From positions 1,054,001-1,118,000 of the forward strand of contig OZ245888.1 of the NCBI GenBank assembly GCA_965229565.1: DNA of 64,000 nt. Reading direction: 5' to 3'. The stretch is from JANQNX01 sp040217095. Its GTDB lineage: Bacteria; Pseudomonadota; Gammaproteobacteria; Eutrophobiales; Eutrophobiaceae. A program made the translations under genes and the position numbers. The notes beneath the pieces are model-generated. The model was not told where the DNA came from. It saw only the letters and a list, made by a program, of their open reading frames with translations, and did no database searches. Positions 25,225-34,309 of the stretch are shown here, in pieces. Position 1 is the first letter of the stretch. Every line of letters begins with the position of its first letter.

Positions 25225-25377
25225 GTGTCGTACTTTCAACCTGATTTCCAGTATAGAACGGAAATTGGTATTTAAGAACGGCTATATTGCTGTTTACAAG
25301 TCTATTTGTTTAAATAGCATTCTAATAATTGCACCACGCAACGACCTTCATCCTCAACCAACCCAACACGAGCTTCC

Positions 25378-25881
25378 ATGCTGGTAAAACTGATCCAACA
25401 ACAACACTTCGATCTGCGCGAATTGTTTGCCCGTCACCAGGAATCACTGGTGCAGGGGGAACTGGAGGAAGCCGGGCGCTGGCTTGATCATTTCATGGAT
25501 TGCCAGCTTTCGCATATGCAGATAGAAGAGCAGCTCCTGTTCCCGCTGTTTGAAAAAATCGAACGCCAGTCGCGCTGGGATGTCTCGCTGTACCAGCAGG
25601 AACACGACAAGATCAGGAAGTTTATGCAGGATACGAGGCAGGACCTGTCGTGGTTAATGGAGCAGGAACTCTCCGACTCTGATCGGCGTCGCAATATCAT
25701 CGCCTTAATCGACAAGCAAAAAACATTGAAAGGCCTGAATGAACATCACGAGGACCGGGAAGAGACGGCCATGTTGCTGGAACTGGAACAACAACTGGAA
25801 GACAGGGCATTGAAATTACTGGTCTCGGATATCAAGTTTACCTGGGCCGAGGTCAAGGCCGCGGTAGCCCATGCTGAATAA
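25378..25881 (+). CDS. Hemerythrin-like (HHE) domain protein
   Basis: A 167-residue helical protein with the HHE cation-binding pattern: QQHFDLRELFARHQ, then DHFMDCQLSHMQIEEQLLFP, QQEHDKIRKF and NEHHEDREET supply the expected His and Glu di-iron ligands. Such proteins bind O2 or NO or take part in iron homeostasis. It overlaps the ABC1-kinase gene by 11 nt, so the two are coupled and probably work together. Its ligand is unknown. Confidence 0.82.
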   Translation: MLVKLIQQQHFDLRELFARHQESLVQGELEEAGRWLDHFMDCQLSHMQIEEQLLFPLFEKIERQSRWDVSLYQQEHDKIRKFMQDTRQDLSWLMEQELSDSDRRRNIIALIDKQKTLKGLNEHHEDREETAMLLELEQQLEDRALKLLVSDIKFTWAEVKAAVAHAE

Positions 25882-27529
25882 CATCAGGATATTGTCAGAA
25901 TTGCGTAAGCTGTTTAATGAAAAACAGCTGGCCGATATCAGTGCTGTCGTATTGCGGGGCGAAGGCAGTATCGGTGAACGAAAACTGGCGCTGCAAAAAA
26001 TTCTCAAGGACTTTGACTGGGAGCCTTACCGGGTACAACTGGGCAGGTTACTCGCCGAGCAACTGCCGGCGGAAGAACTGGTGCCGGAAACCTACGCGGA
26101 CTGGAAACCCATCGTGCATGAGGCGGTGACCTACATCGGCGGACATTTATCCATCAAGCGCTTGTTACCCAAGCTGCTGGACCAGATGTTGATACCGGAA
26201 GACACGCCACTGGAAAAACGCATGGTACAGTTCGTCGCGCAAATGCCCAGCCTGCAGAAACTGGGGCAGGTGATAGCCAGGAACCGCAACCTGCAACCTG
26301 GGCTACGCGCAGAGCTGACTCAACTTGAAAACGACATCCACGATGTCAGCTACAGCGAAATAAGAGATCAAATCGAACAGCAACTGTCATCCAGGCTGGC
26401 CACCGGCCAGGTAAAATTGGACGATGCCTTGTATGCCGAGGCCAGTGTCTGTGCACTGTTGCGATTCAGCTGGCTCAACCCTGAAACCGAACAGCGTGAA
26501 CAAGGCGTGTTCAAGGTCGTCAAGCCGCATATACATGAACACTTCGAAGAGGAGATGCAGCTCTTGCAGGGGCTGGCCGCACACCTGGACCAGCAACAGG
26601 CGCATGTACTCGATGATGTAAGTCTGAAAGAAACCTTTGGTGAAATTGCCGGTTTACTAAAACAGGAACTGGATACCCGCAGCGAGCAGACACACCTGCG
26701 GGAAGCCCATGCACGCCATGCCGACATTACCGGCCTGCGTATTCCCGATGTCATCGTGCCACTATGCAGCGATAGCATTACCGCTATGACCTACGAACCC
26801 GGTATCAAGGCCACGCTTGCCTACCGTGACGACGACAAGCAACGCGAACAACTGGCCAGGCAGATCGTTGAGGCGTTGGTAGCCATCCCGTTATTCTCGG
26901 CTGACAAGGAAGTCCTGTTTCATGCCGACCCGCACGCCGGCAATCTCTATGTCGATCAACAGGCACGACACCTGATCCTGTATGACTGGGCATTGACCGG
27001 GAGACTGGGCATAGAGGAACGTCGACGCATTATCCTGTTGTTCCTGGGCTTGTACCTGCGTGACGAGGGCATGCTGGTACATACCCTGGTTGGTCTTGCT
27101 CAGAACAAGCTGTCACAACGCAGGCAGACTGAGATCAAGTCACACGTACAAAATTTTATCTATGGTCTTAACGTGTACCAGCTGCCGACCATGAACGATT
27201 TGCTAACACTGACCGATGACATGTTGTTACTGGGCGTGCGCTTCTCGCCGGCCATGATGTTGTTTAGGAAGGTATTGCTGACACTGGACGGCGTCCTGCA
27301 CGACATCAGTGACAATACCGCCATGGAAAAAATACTGGGTGACCATGTGCTGCGCCACTGTCGGCAGGAACTGTACGGCATCAACGGGGCCCGTTGCCTG
27401 CAGCCGGATTTCAAGCTGCCACTCTCGGGTTCGGATACGCTGTCGCTGGCGATGAGTGCCCAGTGGTACTTTTACCGTACCGGCATGCAGGCCGGTAACC
27501 AGATGTTGCGCTGGTTCCAGCCGGACTAG
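25871..27529 (+). CDS. ABC1/AarF/UbiB-family atypical kinase-like protein
   Basis: A 552-residue protein with an ABC1 kinase core: an ATP-lysine region near GVFKVVKPHI, EKEVLFHADPHAGNLYV (catalytic-loop equivalent with the D and N), and LYDWALTG in place of DFG. An N-terminal ~150-residue helical region is specific to this protein. UbiB-type proteins assist ubiquinone synthesis and show ATPase rather than classical kinase activity. It lacks the C-terminal membrane helices typical of UbiB itself, so it is probably a paralogue. The overlap with the hemerythrin gene is the notable context. Confidence 0.82.
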   Translation: MLNNIRILSELRKLFNEKQLADISAVVLRGEGSIGERKLALQKILKDFDWEPYRVQLGRLLAEQLPAEELVPETYADWKPIVHEAVTYIGGHLSIKRLLPKLLDQMLIPEDTPLEKRMVQFVAQMPSLQKLGQVIARNRNLQPGLRAELTQLENDIHDVSYSEIRDQIEQQLSSRLATGQVKLDDALYAEASVCALLRFSWLNPETEQREQGVFKVVKPHIHEHFEEEMQLLQGLAAHLDQQQAHVLDDVSLKETFGEIAGLLKQELDTRSEQTHLREAHARHADITGLRIPDVIVPLCSDSITAMTYEPGIKATLAYRDDDKQREQLARQIVEALVAIPLFSADKEVLFHADPHAGNLYVDQQARHLILYDWALTGRLGIEERRRIILLFLGLYLRDEGMLVHTLVGLAQNKLSQRRQTEIKSHVQNFIYGLNVYQLPTMNDLLTLTDDMLLLGVRFSPAMMLFRKVLLTLDGVLHDISDNTAMEKILGDHVLRHCRQELYGINGARCLQPDFKLPLSGSDTLSLAMSAQWYFYRTGMQAGNQMLRWFQPD

Positions 27530-27531
27530 TC

Positions 27532-27552
27532 CACCCGCAATGCGGGCGTTTT
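27532..27552 (+). terminator. Possible terminator after the ABC1 kinase gene
   Basis: CACCCGC-AAT-GCGGGCG followed by TTTT, starting three bases after the stop codon. The short loop and short T-run make it a modest candidate. Confidence 0.45.
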
Positions 27553-27645
27553 CGCGCCTCAATACCCGAAATGAAAAATTGTTAAAGTCTGCTGCCGAGC
27601 TTCCGATACGCTTTATGTAAAGGAGTTATATCCGCAGGGAATACG

Positions 27646-28017
27646 ATGAAATTAAGCTGTACACACTGTCGCAAGGAAATGGAAACGCGCTATTACGAGG
27701 GAGTCGCCGTACAGCTCTGCATGGATTGCAAGGGGGTCTTTTTAAGCGAAAGGAAGCTGGCCATCATTGAGGATAGCCACGAAACGCACGATAGCAAGGA
27801 TGCTTTACCCCGTCGTCGTCACACCGACATCAAACCCTGCCCGCGATGTGATAATACGATGTTGAAGGTCCAGCACGGCGAGCTGCGCCCGGCCTTCATT
27901 GATTTCTGTGAGCATTGCCATGGTATCTGGCTGGAAAAGGGTGTGCTGCCTTTTGTACACGGCGTGTACGAAATGATCGATGCAGAACAACGCCAGTTTC
28001 AACTGCACGTCGCCTGA
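27646..28017 (+). CDS. zf-TFIIB-type double zinc-ribbon protein
   Basis: A 123-residue protein with two TFIIB-type zinc ribbons: CTHCRKEM with LCMDCKGVFLS (about residues 5-35), and PCPRCDNTML with FCEHCHGIWLEKG (about 65-105). The CxxC...CxxCxGxWL pattern is that of the bacterial zf-TFIIB family, whose function is not settled. The spacer upstream contains a good AAGGAG site. No partner gene is obvious. Confidence 0.82.
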   Translation: MKLSCTHCRKEMETRYYEGVAVQLCMDCKGVFLSERKLAIIEDSHETHDSKDALPRRRHTDIKPCPRCDNTMLKVQHGELRPAFIDFCEHCHGIWLEKGVLPFVHGVYEMIDAEQRQFQLHVA

Positions 28018-28040
28018 AATAATTTATCTTATTTATTTAT

Positions 28041-28694
28041 CTATCTATCCAGGAATTCGCACAGGCGCTTGATGCGCCCGGCCAGTTCTTCTTCCGGTTC
28101 GGAAAAACCTATGCCCAGTTTCGAGGCCGCTCTTTCATCGGTTTGATTGACGATCTTCACCCACACTTCCATCTCGTTTTTGTCGTTCGGCGCAGTAAAG
28201 GCAAGTTTGGCCTCTATGCCTTCCTTATCGATAGTCCGCTTATGCGTGTCTGATAGCATCGGCACCAGGCAGCGACAACCGCTTGCGCTGATATCCATGA
28301 TGGTTCCGGGATACTCCTCGTTATCGATTTCCAGCGTACAGTTGATAAAGCAGTAAACACGTGCGGACTTTCTCAGTGTAACGCTGGCCGTTTTTTGCGG
28401 ATAGTGCAGTATTAACATTGGTTTGGGTTTGGTGATCATGGTGATGATCTGCGTCTTGAAGCCATACACGGAGCCATGCTGCCGGTAACGCAGTGTCATC
28501 TTGTTACCCTCAAACAGGCGTTGCCGGATACCGGTGACGCCCACCGGTGCCGAGATAATCAGGAACTCGCTGGGGACCAGCCCAACCAGGTTGCTTTTCA
28601 TCTTGCCTTCTAAGCCCTGGATGTCCAGCGTGAGATCTGTGCCCAATTCTATTTCGATGCGTTGTCCAAAAGGCCTTTCAGCAGCCTGTGACAT
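28041..28694 (-). CDS. YcgR-like PilZ c-di-GMP receptor
   Basis: A 217-residue protein with an N-terminal YcgR-type barrel (about 10-100) and a C-terminal PilZ domain carrying both c-di-GMP motifs: RKSARVYCFI (RxxxR) and DISASGCRC (D/NxSxxG). It is therefore expected to bind c-di-GMP and act as an output, for example on flagella, surface attachment or polysaccharide synthesis; no flagellar genes are near. It is divergent from the large GGDEF-EAL gene, which probably makes or degrades its ligand. Confidence 0.87.
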   Translation of the reverse strand: MSQAAERPFGQRIEIELGTDLTLDIQGLEGKMKSNLVGLVPSEFLIISAPVGVTGIRQRLFEGNKMTLRYRQHGSVYGFKTQIITMITKPKPMLILHYPQKTASVTLRKSARVYCFINCTLEIDNEEYPGTIMDISASGCRCLVPMLSDTHKRTIDKEGIEAKLAFTAPNDKNEMEVWVKIVNQTDERAASKLGIGFSEPEEELAGRIKRLCEFLDR

Positions 28695-28927
28695 AGCTGA
28701 TCTCCCGTCATGGAATTCAAAGTAGTCATATTATTAGCGGCTGCAGTAAATGAAACTTTAGCCGGGAAAAAGGATTTGTTGCAGAAAAGTACGAACGTTG
28801 GACGGGCTCAAAATCACGGGATAGAACGGCACGGAGGTAAAGTTTTTGGCAAAGTCGGCCGCTAAGTCTGGGAGGCAACGTACCTGATTAATATAGATAA
28901 CAAGGGCCATTTTGCGATCAGCAAAAG

Positions 28928-31900
28928 ATGAACAAAGCACAGCAAACAATTGAACCGCACTTTGATTTCGCGGGTATATTTCACAGTGAAAAAACAGCGT
29001 GGCTGGTGTTGGCGATTTCGCTCTTTATCACTTTACTAAGTGGATTTGTTTCCAAGGAAACCATTGAAGCGCGCGCCCAGGAACACTTTGACAACGAAGT
29101 ATATGATGCAGTGAAGCTGATTGAATCCAGGTTGGTGGAGTATGAGCAGGTATTGATAGGCGGGGTTTCCTTGTTCCAGGCATTTGGCCCGGATGCCATC
29201 ACCAGGAACCGCTGGAAAGAATATGTAGATGGCCTGATGATTGATCGTCATTTCCCCGGCATACAAGGCATTGGCTTCTCCAGGGTTGTGCGGCCTGAGC
29301 TACTAAAAACCCATGAGAATCAGATACAGGCACAGGGGTTTCCGAATTACCGAATTTATCCTGCTGGTGAACGCGAAATCTATACTTCGATTATCTACCT
29401 CGAACCATTTGATTGGCGTAATCAGCGCGCGTTTGGCTACGACATGTACTCTGAGCCTAATCGTCGCGAGGCTATGTCCCGTGCTCGCGACACCGGGCAA
29501 GCCAGCATTACGCGTAAAGTCACACTGGTGCAGGAAACAGATAAAGACGTGCAACCTGGCTTCCTGATGTACCTGCCCTTGTACGAAATAAATTTTCCCC
29601 TGGCCACTGTCAAGGAACGACGTGATGCACTGATTGGTTATGTCTACAGTCCCTTTCGTATGCGCGATCTTATGAATGGAATCTTGAAAACAGAACGTCC
29701 TACTGTCGATTTTGTGCTTTATGACAGCACGACAGAATACGATAAAGAAAATCTGCTGTATCAGTCGGGTGATGATAAAAATATCATCAGAAGTGACGCG
29801 GTTTTTAATAAAAAGCTGGTAATTAACCTGGCTGGACATGCATGGACGAGCGATTTTTTTTCTACAACGGAGCTAGAGAAAAATTTTAATTTTGAATTGC
29901 CATATTATGTAATAGCCGTGGGTACTGTTGTCGATATCCTTCTTTTCCTTATTATCTGGTCATTGGCGGCGCAAAAGAAAAAAGTTCGTGTAGCTGTCGA
30001 TGAAGCAACTAATGAACTCATCAGGAAAACAAACACTCTCGAACTGGCCAAGTCTTCCGTGCAAATGGGTGTCTGGGAATATGATTACAAAACGAAAAGG
30101 ATTCACTGGGACCAGCGAATGTATGAGCTTTATGATTTGACGCCTGGTGTTGATAAGATCAACTTCTCGCTCTGGAAAAACTGTGTGCATCCTGATGACA
30201 GAACTGCTGTCATTAATGCTGTGAAGCAGACAAAAATCAAGGGCAAGTCTTTTAATAATGTATTCAGAATCATTTCCAGAAAAGGCAAAGTTCGTTATAT
30301 CGAAGCGCACGGAATGTTTACTTTTGATGAAAATAACCAGGCTGTTAAATTGACAGGTGTCAATTCCGATGTCACTCACAAACATATTATTAACGAGAGC
30401 CTGATACTTGCGGCCAATGTTTATGAACACGTTCAGGAAGCGCTAATCATTACTGATAATAGCCACAGGATCATAGACGTTAACACTGCTTTCGTCTCGT
30501 TGACGAACTTTAACAAGCAGGAACTGCTTGGCATGACACCACTGCAACTATGTCCTGGCAATGATCACGCACTATCCAGAAAAATTGGCCAATCGCTTGA
30601 TAGAGAAGAGGAGTGGACAGACGAGTTGAAACTTGGTCTAAAAAAGGGTGAGCCGCTGGATGTGTTGATGACTATTAGCCATGTTCCTGATCAAAATGGC
30701 ATGACACAAAATTATATATATTCATTCAGTAATATATCGGAAATCAAATCACAGCAGCGCCAGCTTGAAAGAGCTGCGCATTATGATTCGTTAACCGGAT
30801 TACCTAACAGGGTCTTAATGCTGGATCGTTTGCACCAGGCCATGGCAGACGCGGATAGAAATGAAAACAATCTTGCTGTTTGTTTTTTTGACATGGATGG
30901 CTTTAAAAAAATAAATGATACCTATGGCCATGCTGTTGGTGATGAGCTACTAATCAAGATAGGCGAAAGATTACATACTGTTCTTCGTGAAACTGATAGT
31001 GCCTCGAGGTTTGGTGGTGACGAGTTCGTAGTCTTGTTTGCAGGCATTAAGGATTTAGCAGATTGTCATAATGCAGTGCGACGCTTGATGAAAGAATTGA
31101 GTCAACCCTACTACATGTCCAATGGCAGTATTTTTAACCTGACATTAAGCCTTGGCGTCACAATATACCCGGAAGACAAGGTAGACGCGGATGTGCTTCT
31201 AAGGCATGCCGACCAAACCATGTATATGTCAAAAAAATCCGGCCGTAATTGTTTCCATTTCTTTGACCCCGATCAGGAACGGATTTCGGAGAGGCAAAGT
31301 GAATTACTTAATTCTGCAGAAGCCGCACTTGTTGCTAACCAGTTTTTGCTTCATTTCCAGCCGCAGCTTGATATGGTCACTGGTTCAGTCGTGGGTATGG
31401 AAGCATTGATTAGATGGCAACATCCTCACCGGGGGTTGTTACCGCCGTCTGAATTCCTGCCTGTTATTGAGAAGAATGAGTTGGCTACGGCTTTTGATCG
31501 ATGGGTCGTGGATGCCGTGTTTCGTCAGCAGCGTGATTGGAAGCTCGCAGGTTACGATGTCCCCATCAGTATCAATGTTATGGCTTACAATCTTCAGAAT
31601 AATGCAATTGATAAAATCCTCGAAGAGGCCCTTGAAAAATATCCGGAAGTTGATTCAACGAGGATCCAGATAGAAATAACCGAGAACATGGCCCTGAACT
31701 ATATCGAGCGAGTAAAGCAGGTTGTAAAACGCTGTCAACAGCTCGGTTTCAGCATCGCCCTGGATGACTTTGGAACCGGCTATTCATCCCTGTCACATCT
31801 GAAAAAACTCAAGGTGAATGTGGTCAAGATCGATCGTAGTTTTGTCTCTGAAGTACACAAAAACACCGAGGATCAGATGTTTATCAAGGGAATTATCGAT

Positions 31901-32107
31901 TTGGCACATGCCTTCAACTGCAAGATTATCGCTGAAGGGGTGGAGGGCGTTGCCGAGGGCATGAAACTCATAGAACTGGGCTGCACAATAGCGCAGGGGT
32001 ACGGTATTGCCAAACCGATGCATGAACGCCAGTTGATGGAATGGGTGAAAACCTACAGGGCGCCGCATGAGTGGATGGGCAACAACTTTCGACAGGGAAC
32101 CGTCTGA
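28928..32107 (+). CDS. CHASE-PAS-PAS-GGDEF-EAL c-di-GMP turnover protein
   Basis: A 1059-residue membrane sensor enzyme. A transmembrane helix near residues 19-38 is followed by a periplasmic CHASE domain (about 60-300) and a second helix near 325-345, then two PAS domains (about 365-480 and 490-610). The GGDEF domain has an intact active site (RFGGDEFVV) and an inhibitory-site RETD five residues before it. The EAL domain has GMEALIRWQHP, DDFGTGYSS and AEGVE, all intact. Both synthesis and hydrolysis of c-di-GMP are possible; which dominates cannot be read from sequence. CHASE ligands are usually small molecules. Confidence 0.92.
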   Translation: MNKAQQTIEPHFDFAGIFHSEKTAWLVLAISLFITLLSGFVSKETIEARAQEHFDNEVYDAVKLIESRLVEYEQVLIGGVSLFQAFGPDAITRNRWKEYVDGLMIDRHFPGIQGIGFSRVVRPELLKTHENQIQAQGFPNYRIYPAGEREIYTSIIYLEPFDWRNQRAFGYDMYSEPNRREAMSRARDTGQASITRKVTLVQETDKDVQPGFLMYLPLYEINFPLATVKERRDALIGYVYSPFRMRDLMNGILKTERPTVDFVLYDSTTEYDKENLLYQSGDDKNIIRSDAVFNKKLVINLAGHAWTSDFFSTTELEKNFNFELPYYVIAVGTVVDILLFLIIWSLAAQKKKVRVAVDEATNELIRKTNTLELAKSSVQMGVWEYDYKTKRIHWDQRMYELYDLTPGVDKINFSLWKNCVHPDDRTAVINAVKQTKIKGKSFNNVFRIISRKGKVRYIEAHGMFTFDENNQAVKLTGVNSDVTHKHIINESLILAANVYEHVQEALIITDNSHRIIDVNTAFVSLTNFNKQELLGMTPLQLCPGNDHALSRKIGQSLDREEEWTDELKLGLKKGEPLDVLMTISHVPDQNGMTQNYIYSFSNISEIKSQQRQLERAAHYDSLTGLPNRVLMLDRLHQAMADADRNENNLAVCFFDMDGFKKINDTYGHAVGDELLIKIGERLHTVLRETDSASRFGGDEFVVLFAGIKDLADCHNAVRRLMKELSQPYYMSNGSIFNLTLSLGVTIYPEDKVDADVLLRHADQTMYMSKKSGRNCFHFFDPDQERISERQSELLNSAEAALVANQFLLHFQPQLDMVTGSVVGMEALIRWQHPHRGLLPPSEFLPVIEKNELATAFDRWVVDAVFRQQRDWKLAGYDVPISINVMAYNLQNNAIDKILEEALEKYPEVDSTRIQIEITENMALNYIERVKQVVKRCQQLGFSIALDDFGTGYSSLSHLKKLKVNVVKIDRSFVSEVHKNTEDQMFIKGIIDLAHAFNCKIIAEGVEGVAEGMKLIELGCTIAQGYGIAKPMHERQLMEWVKTYRAPHEWMGNNFRQGTV

Positions 32108-32306
32108 GTCCATTCCCGGCTCGTTCCAGCTTGCCAATTTATTGATACCGCGTATCATTGAATACGCCGCACAAATTTGAACAGTTCAGGCTATCCCACC
32201 AGCTCTCTGGATGCTAAATACAAGGCAACTTTTACCGGCCGTCGGTGTCCATCACCGTGTACAAGAACAATTTAATTAACTGTTTACCAGTTTAAAGAGG
32301 TTATTA

Positions 32307-33053
32307 ATGAAACAAGTTATCAATTTTTCGAAGATTTTATCCTTCTTATTCCTGCTTGGTATGGGCTCGCAGCTCCAGGCGCAGGAAAAAGCAGTTTGGG
32401 TGTCAGGATTTGGTGAGGTATGGACATCAGGCTCCGGCGAATGCTGGCGCGCTGGTTTCCCGGGAAGCCCGACCGATTGTGGTGGTGAACCTGCACCAGA
32501 GCCTGTAGCCGATACCAGTGGTAAATTCTGGGCCGATGATGGTGACTACGATGGTGTGGTAGATAGCCGTGACCGCTGCCCCTTCACCCCCGAAGGTGTC
32601 GCCGTGGATAGCAATGGCTGTGCACTGGACGAGGATAACGACGGTATACCCGATTACCTGGATGAATGCCTTGGCACGCCAGCTGGTACACAGGTCAACC
32701 TGAGTGGTTGCCCGGTAGTATTGTTATCAATGAGCAATATTACGTTCGAGACCAATAGCGCACGTTTAACCGATGGCGACAAACGCATCCTGGATAGTGC
32801 CGTACCAAAGATTAATTCCAGCAATAGTTCGGTTATCGAGGTTGTTGGTCATACCGATAGCCGTGGTACAGATGTTTACAACCTGGCCTTGTCTGAACGC
32901 CGAGCCCAGGCCGTTGTGGACTACCTGGTTAATGCCGGTGTTGCCGAGAGTCGACTGTTTGCCTCTGGCCGTGGTGAAGCCGAACCGGTTGCATCAAACG
33001 ATACCGAGGCTGGTCGTCAGCAAAACCGACGTGTAGAGATACTCGCGAAATAA
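32307..33053 (+). CDS. OmpA-family protein with thrombospondin type 3-like repeats
   Basis: A 248-residue outer-membrane-associated protein. It comprises a signal peptide (ending near LQAQEK), a short Gly/Trp-rich segment with two cysteines, two calcium-binding TSP3-like repeats (DDGDYDGVVDSRDRCP and DEDNDGIPDYLDECLGTP), and a C-terminal OmpA peptidoglycan-binding domain (VVGHTDSRGTDVYNLALSER, then GRQQNRRVEI with the conserved Asp and Arg). It probably ties the outer membrane to peptidoglycan. It lacks a full transmembrane barrel. A strong terminator follows, so it is a single-gene unit. Confidence 0.9.
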   Translation: MKQVINFSKILSFLFLLGMGSQLQAQEKAVWVSGFGEVWTSGSGECWRAGFPGSPTDCGGEPAPEPVADTSGKFWADDGDYDGVVDSRDRCPFTPEGVAVDSNGCALDEDNDGIPDYLDECLGTPAGTQVNLSGCPVVLLSMSNITFETNSARLTDGDKRILDSAVPKINSSNSSVIEVVGHTDSRGTDVYNLALSERRAQAVVDYLVNAGVAESRLFASGRGEAEPVASNDTEAGRQQNRRVEILAK

Positions 33054-33072
33054 TTTCGCAGTAGCGTTGTAC

Positions 33073-33102
33073 AAAAAGGCAGGTCTTTGACCTGCCTTTT
33101 TT
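33073..33102 (+). terminator. Rho-independent terminator
   Basis: AAAAA-GGCAGGTC-TTT-GACCTGCC-TTTTTT, perfect stem, 20 bases after the OmpA-family gene. Confidence 0.92.
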
Positions 33103-33163
33103 ATGCCCGTCATTTCACCATCGTGAGTTCGGTATTTTTACAATGATACGTTAGGATAATGCC

Positions 33164-33349
33164 ATGAGTTTTTTCGGTAATGCACAATTCCTGTACCTGA
33201 TGGGGGCGCTGTGGGTGCTCAATGGTACGATTGCCGCCGTGGCCGCGATGCTGGCGCGTGAACTGAATGAGCGTAACTTCATGTTCAAACTATGCGTGAC
33301 CAGCTGGATCGTCGGCACCGGGCATATTGCCTACGCCTTCCTGGTCTAG
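33164..33349 (+). CDS. Small membrane protein, hypothetical
   Basis: A 61-residue protein with two hydrophobic helices (about residues 8-32 and 43-60) separated by a short charged loop (RELNERN). I do not recognise a family. The ribosome site is weak, but the hydrophobic profile, the closing terminator and the spacing favour a real gene. It is convergent with pqqA across a shared terminator. Confidence 0.6.
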   Translation: MSFFGNAQFLYLMGALWVLNGTIAAVAAMLARELNERNFMFKLCVTSWIVGTGHIAYAFLV

Positions 33350-33367
33350 TTATTCTACGTGCAAAAG

Positions 33368-33390
33368 AAAAGGGGCCCGAAGGCCCCTTT
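33368..33390. terminator. Bidirectional terminator
   Basis: AAAGGGGCC-CGAA-GGCCCCTTT lies between the convergent small membrane protein gene and pqqA. The A-run and T-run allow it to work in both directions. Confidence 0.78.
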
Positions 33391-33411
33391 CCACACCTAG
33401 TCCGTTAGATG

Positions 33412-33486
33412 TTACTTGTTGTTAATGTACATAGTGACTTCAAAACCAAAACGGATGTCACTGTATGCTGGTGTTTCCCATTTCAT
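33412..33486 (-). CDS. pqqA: PqqA, PQQ precursor peptide (orphan)
   Basis: A 24-codon gene encoding MKWETPAYSDIRFGFEVTMY plus INNK. It matches the PqqA family, including the EVTMY motif whose Glu and Tyr are cross-linked by PqqE and become pyrroloquinoline quinone. A perfect AGGAGG lies 8 bases upstream of the ATG, and a terminator lies just downstream, so this is a complete stand-alone transcription unit. No pqqB, C, D, E or F gene is in the window. PqqA peptides need PqqD/PqqE for maturation, so either those genes lie elsewhere in the genome or this is a spare precursor copy. Confidence 0.93.
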   Translation of the reverse strand: MKWETPAYSDIRFGFEVTMYINNK

Positions 33487-33548
33487 TATTACATCCTCCT
33501 ATTTGATGAATGTATTATTAATAACGCAGCATGCATGCCAACCAGGCA

Positions 33549-33594
33549 CGTGAAACATCGTGCAGCATGATCAACAACTTATTCATGTTTCACG
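33549..33594. promoter_or_regulatory. Inverted repeat upstream of pqqA
   Basis: CGTGAAACAT (33549-33558) and ATGTTTCACG (33585-33594) are perfect inverted arms, 26 nt apart, centred about 85 bp upstream of the pqqA start. A smaller GCACG/CGTGC pair overlaps the left arm. The position suits a regulator-binding site or a leader structure. The divergent haem-protein gene at 33724 could share it. No promoter hexamers are convincing. Confidence 0.5.
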
Positions 33595-33723
33595 GCAAAT
33601 AGAGAGTAAATAACCAGGAATGGTCTTCTATAACCGGATCATTTGATCCAGCCGGGTGTTTATACACAACCACGAACCGGTTTTTGTTCTAGAATAAAGG
33701 CATATCTCCCGCAGGAGCACCGT

Positions 33724-34302
33724 ATGTATGTAAACCCTTTTTGCATCACGCTACTGGTTATGACGCTATGTATCCCCGCCAGTGTGAATTCAGAAACACG
33801 CGTCACCACCGATGTTGATACGCGGCTGTTGCATTCCAGGCAGGCAGTAAAAATGTTTGCCGACGCGCTTATCGCCGAGCTGAGATACGCCATGGAAGAA
33901 GGTGGCCCGGAACGGGCGATCAAGGTGTGTCACATCGAGGCACCGCAGATCGCTCGCGACGTATCCGATACACATAAATGGCAGGTAGGCAGGACTTCAC
34001 TGCGCTATCGCAACCCGGATAACGCCCCGGACTCCTGGGAAGAAACCGTGTTGCAACAGTTTGAACAACGTAAAGCGCAAGGCGAAGACATCAGTAAACT
34101 CGAGTATGCCGAGGACACGGCCGCCGGCTACCGTTACATGAAGGCCATCCCGACCAAGCCGCTCTGCCTGGCATGCCACGGTGAAAACCTGGGTGAAGAA
34201 GTACAGGCCACGTTGAAGGAATATTACCCGAACGACAACGCCATGGGTTTCAAGGTCGGTGATATACGCGGTGCATTCACTATTTTGCAGCCAAATAAAT
34301 AA
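33724..34302 (+). CDS. DUF3365 family haem-binding-type periplasmic protein
   Basis: A 192-residue protein with a signal peptide (ending near SVNSET) and a DUF3365/Tll0287-like domain. The single c-type haem motif CLACHG lies in TKPLCLACHGENL near the C-terminus, after the conserved AIKVCHIEAP segment. Such domains occur alone or as sensor inputs to c-di-GMP enzymes. ATG 33724 has AGGAG upstream; a frame extending further upstream has no ribosome site. It is followed 7 nt later by the convergent GGDEF gene. The redox or gas ligand is unknown. Confidence 0.83.
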   Translation: MYVNPFCITLLVMTLCIPASVNSETRVTTDVDTRLLHSRQAVKMFADALIAELRYAMEEGGPERAIKVCHIEAPQIARDVSDTHKWQVGRTSLRYRNPDNAPDSWEETVLQQFEQRKAQGEDISKLEYAEDTAAGYRYMKAIPTKPLCLACHGENLGEEVQATLKEYYPNDNAMGFKVGDIRGAFTILQPNK

Positions 34303-34309
34303 AACCCAC

